14,313 nt of DNA from Gammaproteobacteria bacterium (GCA_011371465.1 DRQL01000138.1:1-14313); one strand, 5' to 3'; positions 1 through 7,351 are shown, numbered from the stretch's first letter. Translations and numbers: made by a program. Notes: generated by a model not told the origin, from the letters alone.

Positions 1-267
1 CGTGTCCGTGGCAATGGCCTCGATCTCGGGGACGATGTGTTGCGGTCGCTCGAATTCCACCAGCGCCCTGAGCGCTGCACCGTCGGTCATGTCGACCACA
101 TGCGCACGGTGCGCGACCTGGTGGCCGGGCGCGTTGGCGTAGCGGTCCACGGCAATGACCTCGACGCCGAAGCGTTGCAGGGCGATGATCACTTCCTTGC
201 CGAGTTCACCGCTGCCCAGCAACATGACCCGGGTGGCGCTTTCAGTAAGAGGGGTGCCTGTTTTCAT
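1..267 (-). CDS. purT: PurT, formate-dependent GAR transformylase (N-terminal 89 residues, cut by window edge)
   Basis: PurT makes formylglycinamide ribonucleotide from GAR, formate and ATP, the third step of cytosolic purine synthesis and a folate-free alternative to PurN. The reverse strand translates from ATG at 265-267 without a stop to base 1. Residues 13-23 read [11 protein letters not shown], followed by GKE and then [20 protein letters not shown] (residues 35-54), which is the characteristic PurT N-terminal Rossmann-like start. It ends in [13 protein letters not shown], also a PurT signature. Only 89 residues are present, against about 390 in E. coli, so the ATP-grasp domain lies outside the window. 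A purine-rich stretch (GAAGAAGAG) sits about 8 nt before the ATG. The MITE-like repeat at 302-442 ends about 35 nt upstream of the start codon, so it may lie in or next to the promoter. Recognition is from memory of the family; no search was run. Confidence 0.93.
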   Translation of the reverse strand, partial: MKTGTPLTESATRVMLLGSGELGKEVIIALQRFGVEVIAVDRYANAPGHQVAHRAHVVDMTDGAALRALVEFERPQHIVPEIEAIATDT

Positions 268-301
268 TTCGTATACTCTTCTTCAGTCAGGGTAATATTC
301 A

Positions 302-442
302 GGGATCCTCTGATTCATTCGAACAAGCTCGTCATTGCGAGCGAAGCGCGGCAATCTCCAACGGATTGAGTCCATAGCATGAGATTGCCGCGTCACTTTG
401 TTCCTCGCAATGACGGAAATTCTGAATTACTCAGAGGTTCCC
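302..442. repeat. MITE-like imperfect palindrome, copy A
   Basis: This is a 141-bp non-coding inverted repeat. Its ends read GGGATCCTCTGA (302-313) and TCAGAGGTTCCC (431-442), which match as inverted repeats at 11 of 12 positions. The core, 330-415, has arms beginning CGTCATTGCGAG and ending CTCGCAATGACG, with inner arms CGGCAATCTC and GAGATTGCCG around a loop of about 22 nt. The left arm is the shorter form (GCGAGCGAAGCGCGGC) and the right arm the longer form with a TCACTTTGTTC insert. A related copy lies at about 9730-9850. Arms of this GTCATTGCGAG type are dispersed in many proteobacterial genomes. I see no clear target-site duplication; an ATTCA lies just left of the element and again 3 nt beyond its right end. 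Confidence 0.85.
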
Positions 443-453
443 TGGATTCATCC

Positions 454-480
454 GTCATACCGGCACAGGCCGGTATCCAT
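454..480. repeat. Short palindromic repeat, copy 1 (dRS3-like layout)
   Basis: GTC is followed by the 20-bp palindrome ATACCGGC-ACAG-GCCGGTAT (457-476) and then CCAT. The stem is 8 perfect base pairs with a 4-nt loop. A second member with the same frame, GTCAT...CC-GGC...ATCCAT, lies at 9912-9938. In both places it sits a short distance to the right of the MITE-like element. The layout resembles the 20-bp ATTCC-N-GGAAT repeats known in Neisseria as dRS3. That resemblance is architectural, and homology is not shown. It lies downstream of the transglycosylase stop, so as RNA it could also act as a 3' stem-loop. Confidence 0.7.
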
Positions 481-503
481 GTCCTGCCAGCCGCTGCGTT
501 CAC

Positions 504-1127
504 TCAGAAAAACCACCAGCCCTTGTCCAGCGAATCTTCGCACTGCTTGAGCTGTGCACGGTAGCTTTTGGCGCGCGCATCCACCTTGCGCGCGACTTTC
601 ATCAACCAGGCCTTCTTTTTGTAGGTCTTGCGCTTAAATCCGCCATGACCTTCGTGGTAGGCCAGGTACTGGTTGTAGGCATCCCATTTGGAGATACCCA
701 GCTTGCGGTGCGAAAGATCGCCGTACCAGCCGATAAAGTCCACCACGTCATCGAAGTCGTCACGATCGGCCCAGCGCCTGCCGGTGGATTTGAGGTACCA
801 GTCCCAGGTGGAATCCTTGATCTGCCCGTACCCGTAGGCGGAGGACATGCGGGTCCAGGGAATGACCCATAACAGTTTTTTGCGCGGTGGCTTGGCGTCG
901 TGCACGAAGCGGGATTCCTGGTAGATAATCGCGAGCTGCACGTGAATCGGCACCCCCCACTTTTCATAGCTGTCCAGCGCTGCGGGATACCAGTCATCCT
1001 TTTCGGTGAAAATTTCACAGCTGTCGCGGATGTTTTCCGGTGGTGTGGTTGAACAGGCAAACAGTGCAATGCCTGCCAGCAGGGACAGGGTTACCAGAAC
1101 GACGGTTTTTTTGCGCAGCAAGGGCAT
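504..1127 (-). CDS. Lytic transglycosylase (SLT-type) lipoprotein
   Basis: This 207-residue protein probably cleaves peptidoglycan glycan strands from a lipid-anchored position in the periplasm. Residues 1-24 form a signal peptide (MPLLRKK, then a hydrophobic core) ending in a lipobox, LFAC, with the modified Cys at 25. The SLT (lysozyme-like) domain starts near residue 46. AIIYQESRF carries the expected catalytic Glu71, and the second family motif, YGYGQIKDSTW, is at 98-108. A further motif, YLAYHEGHGGF, at 154-164 matches the third conserved SLT region, where YHxGxGG-type sequences occur. Besides Cys25 there are Cys37 and Cys196, which could form a disulfide. The protein is short and lacks LysM or superhelical domains, so it is one of the small MltE/EmtA-like or uncharacterised SLT lipoproteins and I assign no gene name. 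It lies upstream of purT on the same strand, but the repeats between them argue against tight coupling. Confidence 0.82.
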   Translation of the reverse strand: MPLLRKKTVVLVTLSLLAGIALFACSTTPPENIRDSCEIFTEKDDWYPAALDSYEKWGVPIHVQLAIIYQESRFVHDAKPPRKKLLWVIPWTRMSSAYGYGQIKDSTWDWYLKSTGRRWADRDDFDDVVDFIGWYGDLSHRKLGISKWDAYNQYLAYHEGHGGFKRKTYKKKAWLMKVARKVDARAKSYRAQLKQCEDSLDKGWWFF

Positions 1128-1190
1128 ATCTGGGCGCCAAGCATACCAGATTGCGCCCCGTCAGCCAGACAGCGGCGCGAAGGGGTATAG

Positions 1191-1276
1191 CCTGCTTTCG
1201 CGGTCAAGGAGACCGCTCCTACGATTTTGGGACACATGCCTGCAGGAGCGCCGACCTTCGGCGCGACAGGAGCCTG
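1191..1276. repeat. REPIN-like pair of inverted REP hairpins
   Basis: Two hairpins in opposite orientation fill the space between the transglycosylase and the barrel gene. The first, read on the minus strand, has GTAGGAGCG at its head and CGCGA at its tail (1198-1222). Its stem is GCGGTC (1200-1205) with GACCGC (1211-1216). The second, read on the plus strand, has CAGGAGCG at its head and CGCGA at its tail (1242-1266). Its stem is GCGCCGA (1248-1254) with TCGGCGC (1258-1264). A GTAGGAGCG...CGCGA layout is the hallmark of REP sequences in Pseudomonas and related gammaproteobacteria, and two inverted REPs form a REPIN. Outer ends GCCTGC (1190-1195) and AGCCTGC (1271-1277) add a weak direct match. 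The pair lies right after the stop codon of the 1277-2032 gene and may serve as its 3' processing or termination structure. Confidence 0.72.
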
Positions 1277-2032
1277 CTAGAAATGCAGGTAGAGCCCGGC
1301 GTAAGGCCCGTCGAACTCGACATCGGCAAACGAATCGTCGAAATCATCCAGGTCGAGCTTGATTTTGCGGTAACCGATATCCGCGCCCACGAACCAGGGT
1401 GAGGTATAGGTGACTCTCAGGCTGTAGTCGTAGAACGAGCTGCCCTTGTACTTGACCCAGGATCCGTCCGCGCTGATACCCAGGCCGGTCAATGGAAGAT
1501 CGACCCCGACACCGGCATAGGCCATCGGCACCCAGCCGGACACATTGGCGGTTTGCGTCCCTGACACGGCGCCGGTGATGCGTGCCTTGCTGTCGATATA
1601 CTTGGCATTGAGACCGAGGTCGATGCTGGCGACGGTATCCAGCGGGCTGTAATACAGGGTGATGTCAGTCTGATCGAGTTGCACCTTGCTGCTGACCTTC
1701 TCATTGAACAGGAAGGTGGTACCGCCATAGACGACGGTTTTGGTCAGGGTTCCGTTGGCATCCTCGTCCAGGTCGGTGCGACTGATGCGGATATTCGGCA
1801 GGAAGGGTACCGGATGTTCCAGTCCGACATAGTAATAGCCCAGGTTGCCGTCGTCGTAGCCCAGGTCCCGGTTGACGTCGATGTCGTTGGCCGAGTCCCT
1901 GGTCTGGTAGCGCGCGGTGCCACTGATGTCGTAGTTCCAGTAATTCGCTCCGACCGTTACACCCAGCAGGTCAGCGCCGGCGGCGGCCGGCAACAGGCAG
2001 GCCGTCAGAACAAGTGTGTGTATGTGACGCAT
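1277..2032 (-). CDS. Outer-membrane beta-barrel protein, TIGR04219-like
   Basis: This 251-residue exported protein is likely an outer-membrane beta-barrel of unknown substrate. Residues 1-20 form a signal peptide with probable cleavage after AAAGA, giving a mature start at DLLGV. The rest alternates polar and hydrophobic residues and is rich in aromatic girdle residues and glycine. The C-terminus reads AGLYLHF, with the terminal Phe typical of substrates of the BAM assembly machine. Segments such as YWNYDISGT, NIRISRTDLDED and TLYYSPLDTVASIDLGLNAK match my memory of the TIGR04219 outer-membrane family, for which no precise function is established. The start is supported by a strong Shine-Dalgarno, GGAGGG, whose core sits about 7 nt before the ATG (2030-2032). 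It is divergent from comEC across 115 bp and is followed directly by the REPIN-like pair. The barrel call is secure; the family name is less so. Confidence 0.78.
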   Translation of the reverse strand: MRHIHTLVLTACLLPAAAGADLLGVTVGANYWNYDISGTARYQTRDSANDIDVNRDLGYDDGNLGYYYVGLEHPVPFLPNIRISRTDLDEDANGTLTKTVVYGGTTFLFNEKVSSKVQLDQTDITLYYSPLDTVASIDLGLNAKYIDSKARITGAVSGTQTANVSGWVPMAYAGVGVDLPLTGLGISADGSWVKYKGSSFYDYSLRVTYTSPWFVGADIGYRKIKLDLDDFDDSFADVEFDGPYAGLYLHF

Positions 2033-2147
2033 GCGACGCCCTCCAGGCTGGCAGATTTGCGCTACACTAGCATAACGGCGGCCGGATTACGGGACTTGAG
2101 TCACAGTAGTCGCCCTGGACAAATCGACCGGGTATTTCAAGGATGAA
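2033..2147. promoter_or_regulatory. Divergent promoter region between the barrel gene and comEC
   Basis: This 115-bp spacer must hold the start signals for both divergent genes. Toward the barrel gene, TATGCT (minus strand of 2069-2074) is a possible -10 without a good -35. Toward comEC, TTGAGT (2096-2101) and ACAAAT (2119-2124) are spaced 17 bp apart but match the sigma-70 consensus only weakly. No operator-like palindrome stands out. The comEC Shine-Dalgarno is AAGGA at 2139-2143, close to the ATG at 2148. Confidence 0.3.
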
Positions 2148-4430
2148 ATGCTGTATTCGGCGCTGGCTTTCCTGAGCGGCGTCTGCCTCTACCAGTACCT
2201 GCCGGGCATGGCGCCCGGCGCCTGCCTGTGGCTGTTTCCAGCCTTGCTTCTGGTGCTGCTGCCTGTTCCCCTGTTGCGCGCCACCGGCATGTGCTGCGCC
2301 GGACTGTTGTGGATCGCCTGGCAGGGCAGCCAGCTCGACGGTGCTCAACTGCCGCTGCGGCTGGAAGGTCGGGATGTCCTGGTGCGCGGTACCGTGCAGG
2401 GACTCCCTGAAGCGTTGCGCCAGCAGCGCCTGCGTTTCCGCTTCCTCGTGGAACAGGTTGAAACCAGGGGAGACTGGCAGGCGCTGTCCCTGCCGGTACG
2501 GGTTACCTGGTACCGCAACGCGCAGACTGTGCAACCCGGGGAACGCTGGCAGTTCCGGCTGCGCCTCAGACGACCGCGAGGTTTCGCCAATCCGGGCGGT
2601 TTCGATTACCGGCGCTGGTTACTGGCCCAGGGCATCCAGGCAACCGCCTACGTGCGCCGCGCCAGCACGGCCCGGCGTCTGTCGCAGCGCAGTGGGCAGC
2701 CGCTGGAACAGCTGCGGCAACGCGTGTCGGCACACCTGCAACGGCTACCCGTGCCGGAATCCGAGCGGGCGCTGCTGCGCGCACTGGCCGTGGGCGACCG
2801 CAGTGGCATGACGGCCAGGCAGTGGCAGGTGTTGCGCACCACCGGCACCAGTCACCTGCTGGCCATCTCCGGTCTGCACGTGGGTATGGTTGCCGGGTTG
2901 ATGTTTTTTGTATGCCGCAAGGGCTGGAGCCTGCTGGGCAATCTGGAGCGCTGGCCCGCGCCGCGCGTGGCCGCAGCCGGTGCCGTGAGCGCGGCGCTGC
3001 TGTACGCCCTGCTGGCCGGTTTCCAGGTACCCGCGCAGCGGGCACTGATCATGATCAGCCTGTGGATGCTGGCCCGAATGTGGAACGGCAGCGTCGATCC
3101 CTGGCGGGTCTGGGCAATCGCGCTGCTGCTGGTCCTGTGCCTGGACCCGTTCGCGGTGACCGACGCCGGGTTCTGGCTGTCGTTTACCGCGGTAGCGGTG
3201 CTGATCCGCTTGACTCACGGCTACCGGGGGCAGGCCGGTCGTATACGCCACTGGTCCACCATACAGTTCGGCCTGCTGTTGGGACTGGCACCCCTGCAAT
3301 GGTTGCTGTTTCAGCAGTTGTCGCTCAGCGCCCCGGTCGCCAACCTGGTCGCCATCCCCTGGATCAGCCTGACCGTGGTACCGTTGCTGCTGTTCGGCCT
3401 GCTGCTGTTGCCCGTTGCCACACTCGTCGGCGACTGCTTGCTGGAACTGTCCGCCCACAGTCTGTCGTTGCTGTGGTGGCTACTGGAACGGTGCGCCGCG
3501 CTGCCTGCCGGCCTATGGCAGCCCCCGAGCGTGGCACATGGATGGATGCTGCTGTCTGCACTCGGCGTGCTGGTACTGTTACTGCCGCGTGCCCTGCGCC
3601 TGGCACCCCTGGGGGGCCTGCTGCTGTTGCCGCTGGGCTGTTTGCAGCCTGCGCGCCCACAGCCGGGTGACCTGTGGTTTACGCTGCTGGACGTAGGGCA
3701 GGGGCTCGCCGCCGTGGCAGAAACGCATAACCGGGTGCTGGTATACGATAGCGGCCCTGCATTCCGGAGCGGTTTCAACACCGGCGCTGCGGTTGTTGCG
3801 CCGTTCCTGGTGTCACAGGGTTACCGGCATATCGACCGCCTGGTGATCAGTCACGCGGACCAGGACCACAGCGGCGGCGCGCGCGCACTGTTTGAGCGCA
3901 TGGAAGTACGCAGTGTCCACGCCGGCGAACCGGGCGCCATCGACTGGGCCCGCTCACAGCAGTGTCGTGCCGGGCAGCACTGGACCTGGGACCGGGTTCA
4001 CTTTGCCTACCTGGCGCCACGTACGACCGGTGAAGGCAATAACGGTTCCTGCGTACTGCGCATCGAAACGGCGGCCGGACAGGTGTTGCTGCTGCCGGGT
4101 GATATCGAGCGGGACAGTGAAACCCGGCTGGTCGAAAGCCACGCGCCGCGACTGGCTGCCGACGTGCTGGTGGCACCTCACCACGGCAGCCGCACCTCGT
4201 CGGGCCCGGCTTTCACCCGCGCCGTACGCCCGCGCTATGTGCTGTTCCCGGTCGGCTACCGGAACCGGTTCGGGTTTCCTGCGCCGGAGGTGCTGGCGCG
4301 CTACCGCCAGCTCGGCGCACAGGTGCTGGACACGGCGCGCAGCGGCGCCATACGGATACGCCTGGAAGCCGGGCGAGGACTGACCGTCGTGGAGACCCGT
4401 CGGCCGGGAAGCGTAGCGCACACACCCTGA
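2148..4430 (+). CDS. comEC: ComEC/Rec2 DNA-uptake channel protein
   Basis: ComEC is the inner-membrane channel that carries single-stranded DNA into the cytoplasm during natural transformation. At 760 residues this one is full length (E. coli YcaI is about 754). The order of parts is: N-terminal membrane segments with a DUF4131-like soluble region (about 1-190); the Competence domain, with the family motif LAISGLHVGM at 238-247 and many membrane helices to about 500; and a C-terminal metallo-beta-lactamase-like domain from LLDVGQG (513-519). That last domain retains HADQDH (His569, Asp571, Asp573, His574), LLPGD (Asp652) and APHHGS (His678, His679), so the predicted metal-binding residues of the nuclease-like domain look intact. 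The ATG at 2148 follows AAGGA; an ATG at 2143 is in another frame and stops quickly. The position just before the lipid A genes matches the comEC/ycaI locus in other gammaproteobacteria. No other competence gene is visible, so competence itself cannot be inferred. Confidence 0.95.
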   Translation: MLYSALAFLSGVCLYQYLPGMAPGACLWLFPALLLVLLPVPLLRATGMCCAGLLWIAWQGSQLDGAQLPLRLEGRDVLVRGTVQGLPEALRQQRLRFRFLVEQVETRGDWQALSLPVRVTWYRNAQTVQPGERWQFRLRLRRPRGFANPGGFDYRRWLLAQGIQATAYVRRASTARRLSQRSGQPLEQLRQRVSAHLQRLPVPESERALLRALAVGDRSGMTARQWQVLRTTGTSHLLAISGLHVGMVAGLMFFVCRKGWSLLGNLERWPAPRVAAAGAVSAALLYALLAGFQVPAQRALIMISLWMLARMWNGSVDPWRVWAIALLLVLCLDPFAVTDAGFWLSFTAVAVLIRLTHGYRGQAGRIRHWSTIQFGLLLGLAPLQWLLFQQLSLSAPVANLVAIPWISLTVVPLLLFGLLLLPVATLVGDCLLELSAHSLSLLWWLLERCAALPAGLWQPPSVAHGWMLLSALGVLVLLLPRALRLAPLGGLLLLPLGCLQPARPQPGDLWFTLLDVGQGLAAVAETHNRVLVYDSGPAFRSGFNTGAAVVAPFLVSQGYRHIDRLVISHADQDHSGGARALFERMEVRSVHAGEPGAIDWARSQQCRAGQHWTWDRVHFAYLAPRTTGEGNNGSCVLRIETAAGQVLLLPGDIERDSETRLVESHAPRLAADVLVAPHHGSRTSSGPAFTRAVRPRYVLFPVGYRNRFGFPAPEVLARYRQLGAQVLDTARSGAIRIRLEAGRGLTVVETRRPGSVAHTP

Positions 4431-4469
4431 GAGGCGGCGCTGGAACCGCAGGCCTTTCTACTGAAATCA

Positions 4470-4498
4470 TTCGTATTTTCCACCAGATCAAGTATTAT
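4470..4498 (+). promoter_or_regulatory. Candidate sigma-70 promoter for the exbB-to-kdsB operon
   Basis: TATTAT (4493-4498) matches the -10 consensus at five of six positions. A weak -35, TTCGTA (4470-4475), lies 17 bp upstream. Transcription would begin near 4505, giving a short leader of about 30 nt before the exbB GTG. The 106-bp comEC-exbB spacer is the only sizeable gap in the run, and it is locally AT-rich, which supports a promoter here. The call rests on consensus matching alone. Confidence 0.38.
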
Positions 4499-4536
4499 TC
4501 CCCCGGTTTGGTGCCAACAGGAAAGGAAGACATTAC

Positions 4537-5172
4537 GTGTTTGAACTGGTAGCCGCGGGTGGCTGGCTTATGGCCCCCATCATCGCCTGTTCCATCATAG
4601 CCTTTGCGATCATTGCCGAGCGTCTGTGGACACTGCGCGTCAAACGGGTGATTCCCGGGCCACTGGTGGCCCAGGTCTGGGACTGGGCCAAGGAGAAGAA
4701 GCTGGACGTGGAACGCATGCAGGCCCTGCGTGCCGGTTCCCCGCTGGGGCGGATCCTGGCCGCCGGCCTGAGCAACCGCAATGCCAGCCGCGAGATTATG
4801 AAAGAGGCCATCGAGGATACCGGCCGCCACGTGGTGCACGAACTGGAACGCTACATCAACACGCTGGGCACCATCGCCGCGATCTCGCCGCTGCTGGGAC
4901 TGCTGGGCACGGTCATCGGCATGATCAAGGTGTTTTCGGCCATCACCACCCAGGGGGTCGGCAATCCCGCGGCACTCGCGGGCGGTATCTCCGAAGCGCT
5001 GATCACCACCGCGGCCGGCATGGTCGTCGCCATACCGACCCTGATGTTCTACCGGTATTTCCGCGGCAAGGTAACCATGCTGGTCATCCGCATGGAACAG
5101 CAGGCACTGCGCATGGTCGAGGTGCTGCACGGTCAGCGCAGCCGCGAAAGCGTCGAAGGGCAGCAGTTGTGA
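4537..5172 (+). CDS. exbB: ExbB/TolQ/MotA-family proton channel subunit
   Basis: ExbB-type proteins form a pentameric inner-membrane channel that, with ExbD, converts the proton gradient into mechanical work for partners such as TonB. This 211-residue protein has the expected three helices: about 8-28, 109-133 and 153-175. The family-typical stretch SPLLGLLGTVIGMI (117-130) is in the second helix, and SEALITTAAGM (152-162) lies at the start of the third. The start is GTG at 4537, preceded by GGAAAGGAAGA. The stop overlaps the exbD start by 4 nt (GTGA, 5169-5172). No tonB gene is in view, and in Pseudomonas a similar pair also sits between comEC and lpxK. Partner and role are therefore unproven: it could energise TonB-dependent uptake, or serve some envelope task linked to LPS export. 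TolQ is an alternative name, but the absence of tolR/A/B/pal makes ExbB more apt. Confidence 0.88.
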   Translation: MFELVAAGGWLMAPIIACSIIAFAIIAERLWTLRVKRVIPGPLVAQVWDWAKEKKLDVERMQALRAGSPLGRILAAGLSNRNASREIMKEAIEDTGRHVVHELERYINTLGTIAAISPLLGLLGTVIGMIKVFSAITTQGVGNPAALAGGISEALITTAAGMVVAIPTLMFYRYFRGKVTMLVIRMEQQALRMVEVLHGQRSRESVEGQQL

Positions 5173-5594
5173 ACCTGCGCCGGTCCGAAAGCGACGAGCC
5201 GGAGGTCAACCTGACACCACTGATCGACGTGGTGTTCATCCTGCTGATCTTTTTCATGGTGTCCACCACCTTTCAGAAGGAATCACGGATCAACATCGAG
5301 TTGCCCGAAGCCAGCGCCGATGCCGTGGATGAAAAGAACGACGTGCTGGAACTGGTCATCGACTCCGAGGGCCGCTATTTCATCGAACAGCAGCAGGTCG
5401 TCAATACCGAACTGGATACCCTCAAGAAGGCCATCCGCAAGTTCCTCGGTGAGCGGACCAGCATCCCCGTCGTGATTCGCGCGGACCGGCGTACCCCCTA
5501 TGAAGCGGTAGTGCGCGCCATGGATGCAACGGCCCAGCTGGGCCTGGTGCAGATGTCGCTGGCCACCAGCCAGCCGGAAAACGCGCAAGAGTGA
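5169..5594 (+). CDS. exbD: ExbD/TolR-family proton channel subunit
   Basis: This is the partner of the preceding ExbB. A single N-terminal helix inside the ExbB ring carries the proton-responsive Asp, and a periplasmic domain binds the client. Starting at GTG 5169, the protein has 141 residues, the same length as E. coli ExbD. VNLTPLIDVVFILLIFFMV (13-31) contains the conserved membrane Asp20. The periplasmic domain (about 40-135) includes IPVVIRADRRTPYEAVV, a typical ExbD/TolR segment. The open frame extends upstream to 4626, but that part lies inside exbB in another frame and has no family similarity. The GTG at 5169 is preferred because it overlaps the exbB stop as GTGA and leaves a family-typical N-terminus. 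Its own stop overlaps the msbA start by 4 nt. Confidence 0.92.
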   Translation: MNLRRSESDEPEVNLTPLIDVVFILLIFFMVSTTFQKESRINIELPEASADAVDEKNDVLELVIDSEGRYFIEQQQVVNTELDTLKKAIRKFLGERTSIPVVIRADRRTPYEAVVRAMDATAQLGLVQMSLATSQPENAQE

Positions 5595-7351
5595 AGTCAC
5601 AGCCAGTTACGGCTGCCGCTCTGTACCAACGCCTGCTCGGTTACGCTGTACCGTACTGGCGTATCTTTATCATCGCCGTGGTGGCGATGGTCTTTTTTGC
5701 CGCCACCGATACCGGCTTTGCCGCCCTCATGAAACCCATGCTGGACGGTAATTTCACCGATCGCGATCCCGCCATGATCCGCTTCGTGCCACTGGCACTG
5801 ATCGGGCTGTTCGTGTTTCGCGGCCTGGCGGGTTTTGTTTCACGTTACGGCATGAGCTGGATCGGCCGGCGCGTCATCCAGGTGCTGCGCCGCGACCTGT
5901 TTCACCAGCTGCTGCGCCTGCCGGCACGGTACTATGACCTCAATCCCTCGGGGCGGCTGCTGTCCCGCCTGACCTTCGATGTCGAGCAGGTGGCGGAAGC
6001 GACCACCAACGCGGTGACCATCCTGATCCGCGACAGCCTGACCATGCTGTTCCTGCTGGCCTACATGTTCTGGATCAGCGGCTGGCTGACACTGCTGTTC
6101 CTGGTCATCGGACCGGTGCTGGTACTGTTGATACGCGCCGTCAGCCGCAACTTTCGCCGCATCAGTCACCGCATCCAGGACTCCATGGGCGAACTGACCC
6201 AGTTCAGCGACGAGGTGATCCACGGCCAGCGCCTGGTGAAGGCCTTCACCGGCGAACAGTACCAGGAACAACAGTTCGAACAGGTGAATGAACGCAACCG
6301 CAGGCTGCACCTGAAAATGGCCGCTGTACTGGGCGCCAGCACACCGGTCGTGCAGTTGATCGCCGCCTGCATCCTGGCCCTGGTCATCTACCTCGCGACG
6401 CTGGAATCGGTCACCCGCGAAATCAGCGTCGGCAGTTTTGTGTCGTTCATCACCGCCATGCTGCTGTTGATGCAACCGATCAAGCGCCTGACCAATATCA
6501 ATGCCTCGATCCAGCGCGGTGTCGCCGCGGCGCGCAGTATTTTCGAGGTACTGGATGAAGAGACCGAAGCGGACAGCGGCACGCTGGCGCTGCCACGCGC
6601 CAGCGGGGCGGTTGAATTCCGTAACCTGTACTTTGCCTACGACCCGGCCAAGGGCGACGTGCTGAAAGACATCTCCTTTGCCGTACAGCCCGGCCAGAGC
6701 GTGGCGCTGGTGGGACGTTCCGGCAGCGGCAAGACCACGCTGGCGAACCTGCTGGTACGCTTCTACGAACCGCGGCAGGGCGCCATCTGCCTGGACGGCG
6801 AGGATATCCGCCACTACCGCCTGGCCGACCTGCGCCGCCAGGTGGCGATGGTTGGCCAGGACGTCATCCTGTTCAACGATACCATTGCCCACAATATCGC
6901 CTACGGTCGCACGGACGAGGTGAGCGAAGAGGAAATCATCGCCTGCGCTGAAGCCGCTCACGCCATGGAATTCATCCGCGAGCTTCCGGATGGCCTGGCG
7001 TCCCGCATCGGTGACCGCGGTGTGCTGTTGTCCGGGGGACAGCGCCAGCGCATCGCCATTGCGCGCGCCATGCTGCGCGATGCGCCGGTACTGGTGCTGG
7101 ACGAGGCGACCTCGGCCCTCGACAGCGAATCGGAACGCGCGGTGCAGGATGCATTGCAAAAACTGATGCAGAACCGCACATCGCTGATCATCGCCCATCG
7201 CCTGTCCACGGTGGAACACGCCGACCGCATCCTGGTACTTGACCAGGGCCGCATCGTGGAATCCGGTAACCACGCAACCCTGCTGGCACAACAGGGCCGC
7301 TATGCAGACCTGTACCGCCTGCAATTCAGGGAAGACGGTGAGTCCGCATGA
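5591..7351 (+). CDS. msbA: MsbA, lipid A-core flippase (ABC transporter)
   Basis: MsbA flips core-lipid A from the cytoplasmic to the periplasmic leaflet of the inner membrane, using ATP, ahead of the Lpt export machine. The 586 residues form one half-transporter that works as a homodimer. The membrane domain occupies about 20-320, with clear helices near 22-45, 58-80, 137-180, 246-272 and 280-300. The ATPase domain follows, with Walker A GRSGSGKTT (375-383, Lys381), signature LSGGQ (480-484), Walker B LVLDEA (Asp504, catalytic Glu505) and the H-loop His536. These positions fall within one residue of the E. coli protein, which strongly favours MsbA over other ABC exporters. The neighbours lpxK and kdsB agree. 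The start is GTG at 5591, overlapping the exbD stop as GTGA. The stop overlaps the lpxK ATG (ATGA, 7348-7351). Confidence 0.96.
   Translation: MKSQPVTAAALYQRLLGYAVPYWRIFIIAVVAMVFFAATDTGFAALMKPMLDGNFTDRDPAMIRFVPLALIGLFVFRGLAGFVSRYGMSWIGRRVIQVLRRDLFHQLLRLPARYYDLNPSGRLLSRLTFDVEQVAEATTNAVTILIRDSLTMLFLLAYMFWISGWLTLLFLVIGPVLVLLIRAVSRNFRRISHRIQDSMGELTQFSDEVIHGQRLVKAFTGEQYQEQQFEQVNERNRRLHLKMAAVLGASTPVVQLIAACILALVIYLATLESVTREISVGSFVSFITAMLLLMQPIKRLTNINASIQRGVAAARSIFEVLDEETEADSGTLALPRASGAVEFRNLYFAYDPAKGDVLKDISFAVQPGQSVALVGRSGSGKTTLANLLVRFYEPRQGAICLDGEDIRHYRLADLRRQVAMVGQDVILFNDTIAHNIAYGRTDEVSEEEIIACAEAAHAMEFIRELPDGLASRIGDRGVLLSGGQRQRIAIARAMLRDAPVLVLDEATSALDSESERAVQDALQKLMQNRTSLIIAHRLSTVEHADRILVLDQGRIVESGNHATLLAQQGRYADLYRLQFREDGESA

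Noticed and set aside
37..369. A 110-residue plus-strand open frame at the left edge
   Set aside because: It is antisense to the PurT N-terminus and then runs into the MITE-like repeat.
302..480. A CRISPR array or phage attachment site
   Set aside because: The repeats are single palindromes of two kinds without regular spacers, and no cas gene, integrase or tRNA is nearby.
379..564. A 61-residue open frame through the repeats
   Set aside because: It is made of the palindromic repeats and the antisense end of the transglycosylase gene, so it is not a gene.
4626..5168. Upstream extension of the exbD frame to give a 322-residue protein
   Set aside because: The extension overlaps exbB in another frame and has low-complexity composition. 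The GTG at 5169 gives a normal 141-residue ExbD coupled to the exbB stop.
5840..7324. A 494-residue open frame on the minus strand
   Set aside because: It lies wholly antisense to msbA, whose motifs are unambiguous. The translation is rich in Gln, His and Ala with no family features, as expected from the reverse complement of GC-rich coding DNA.
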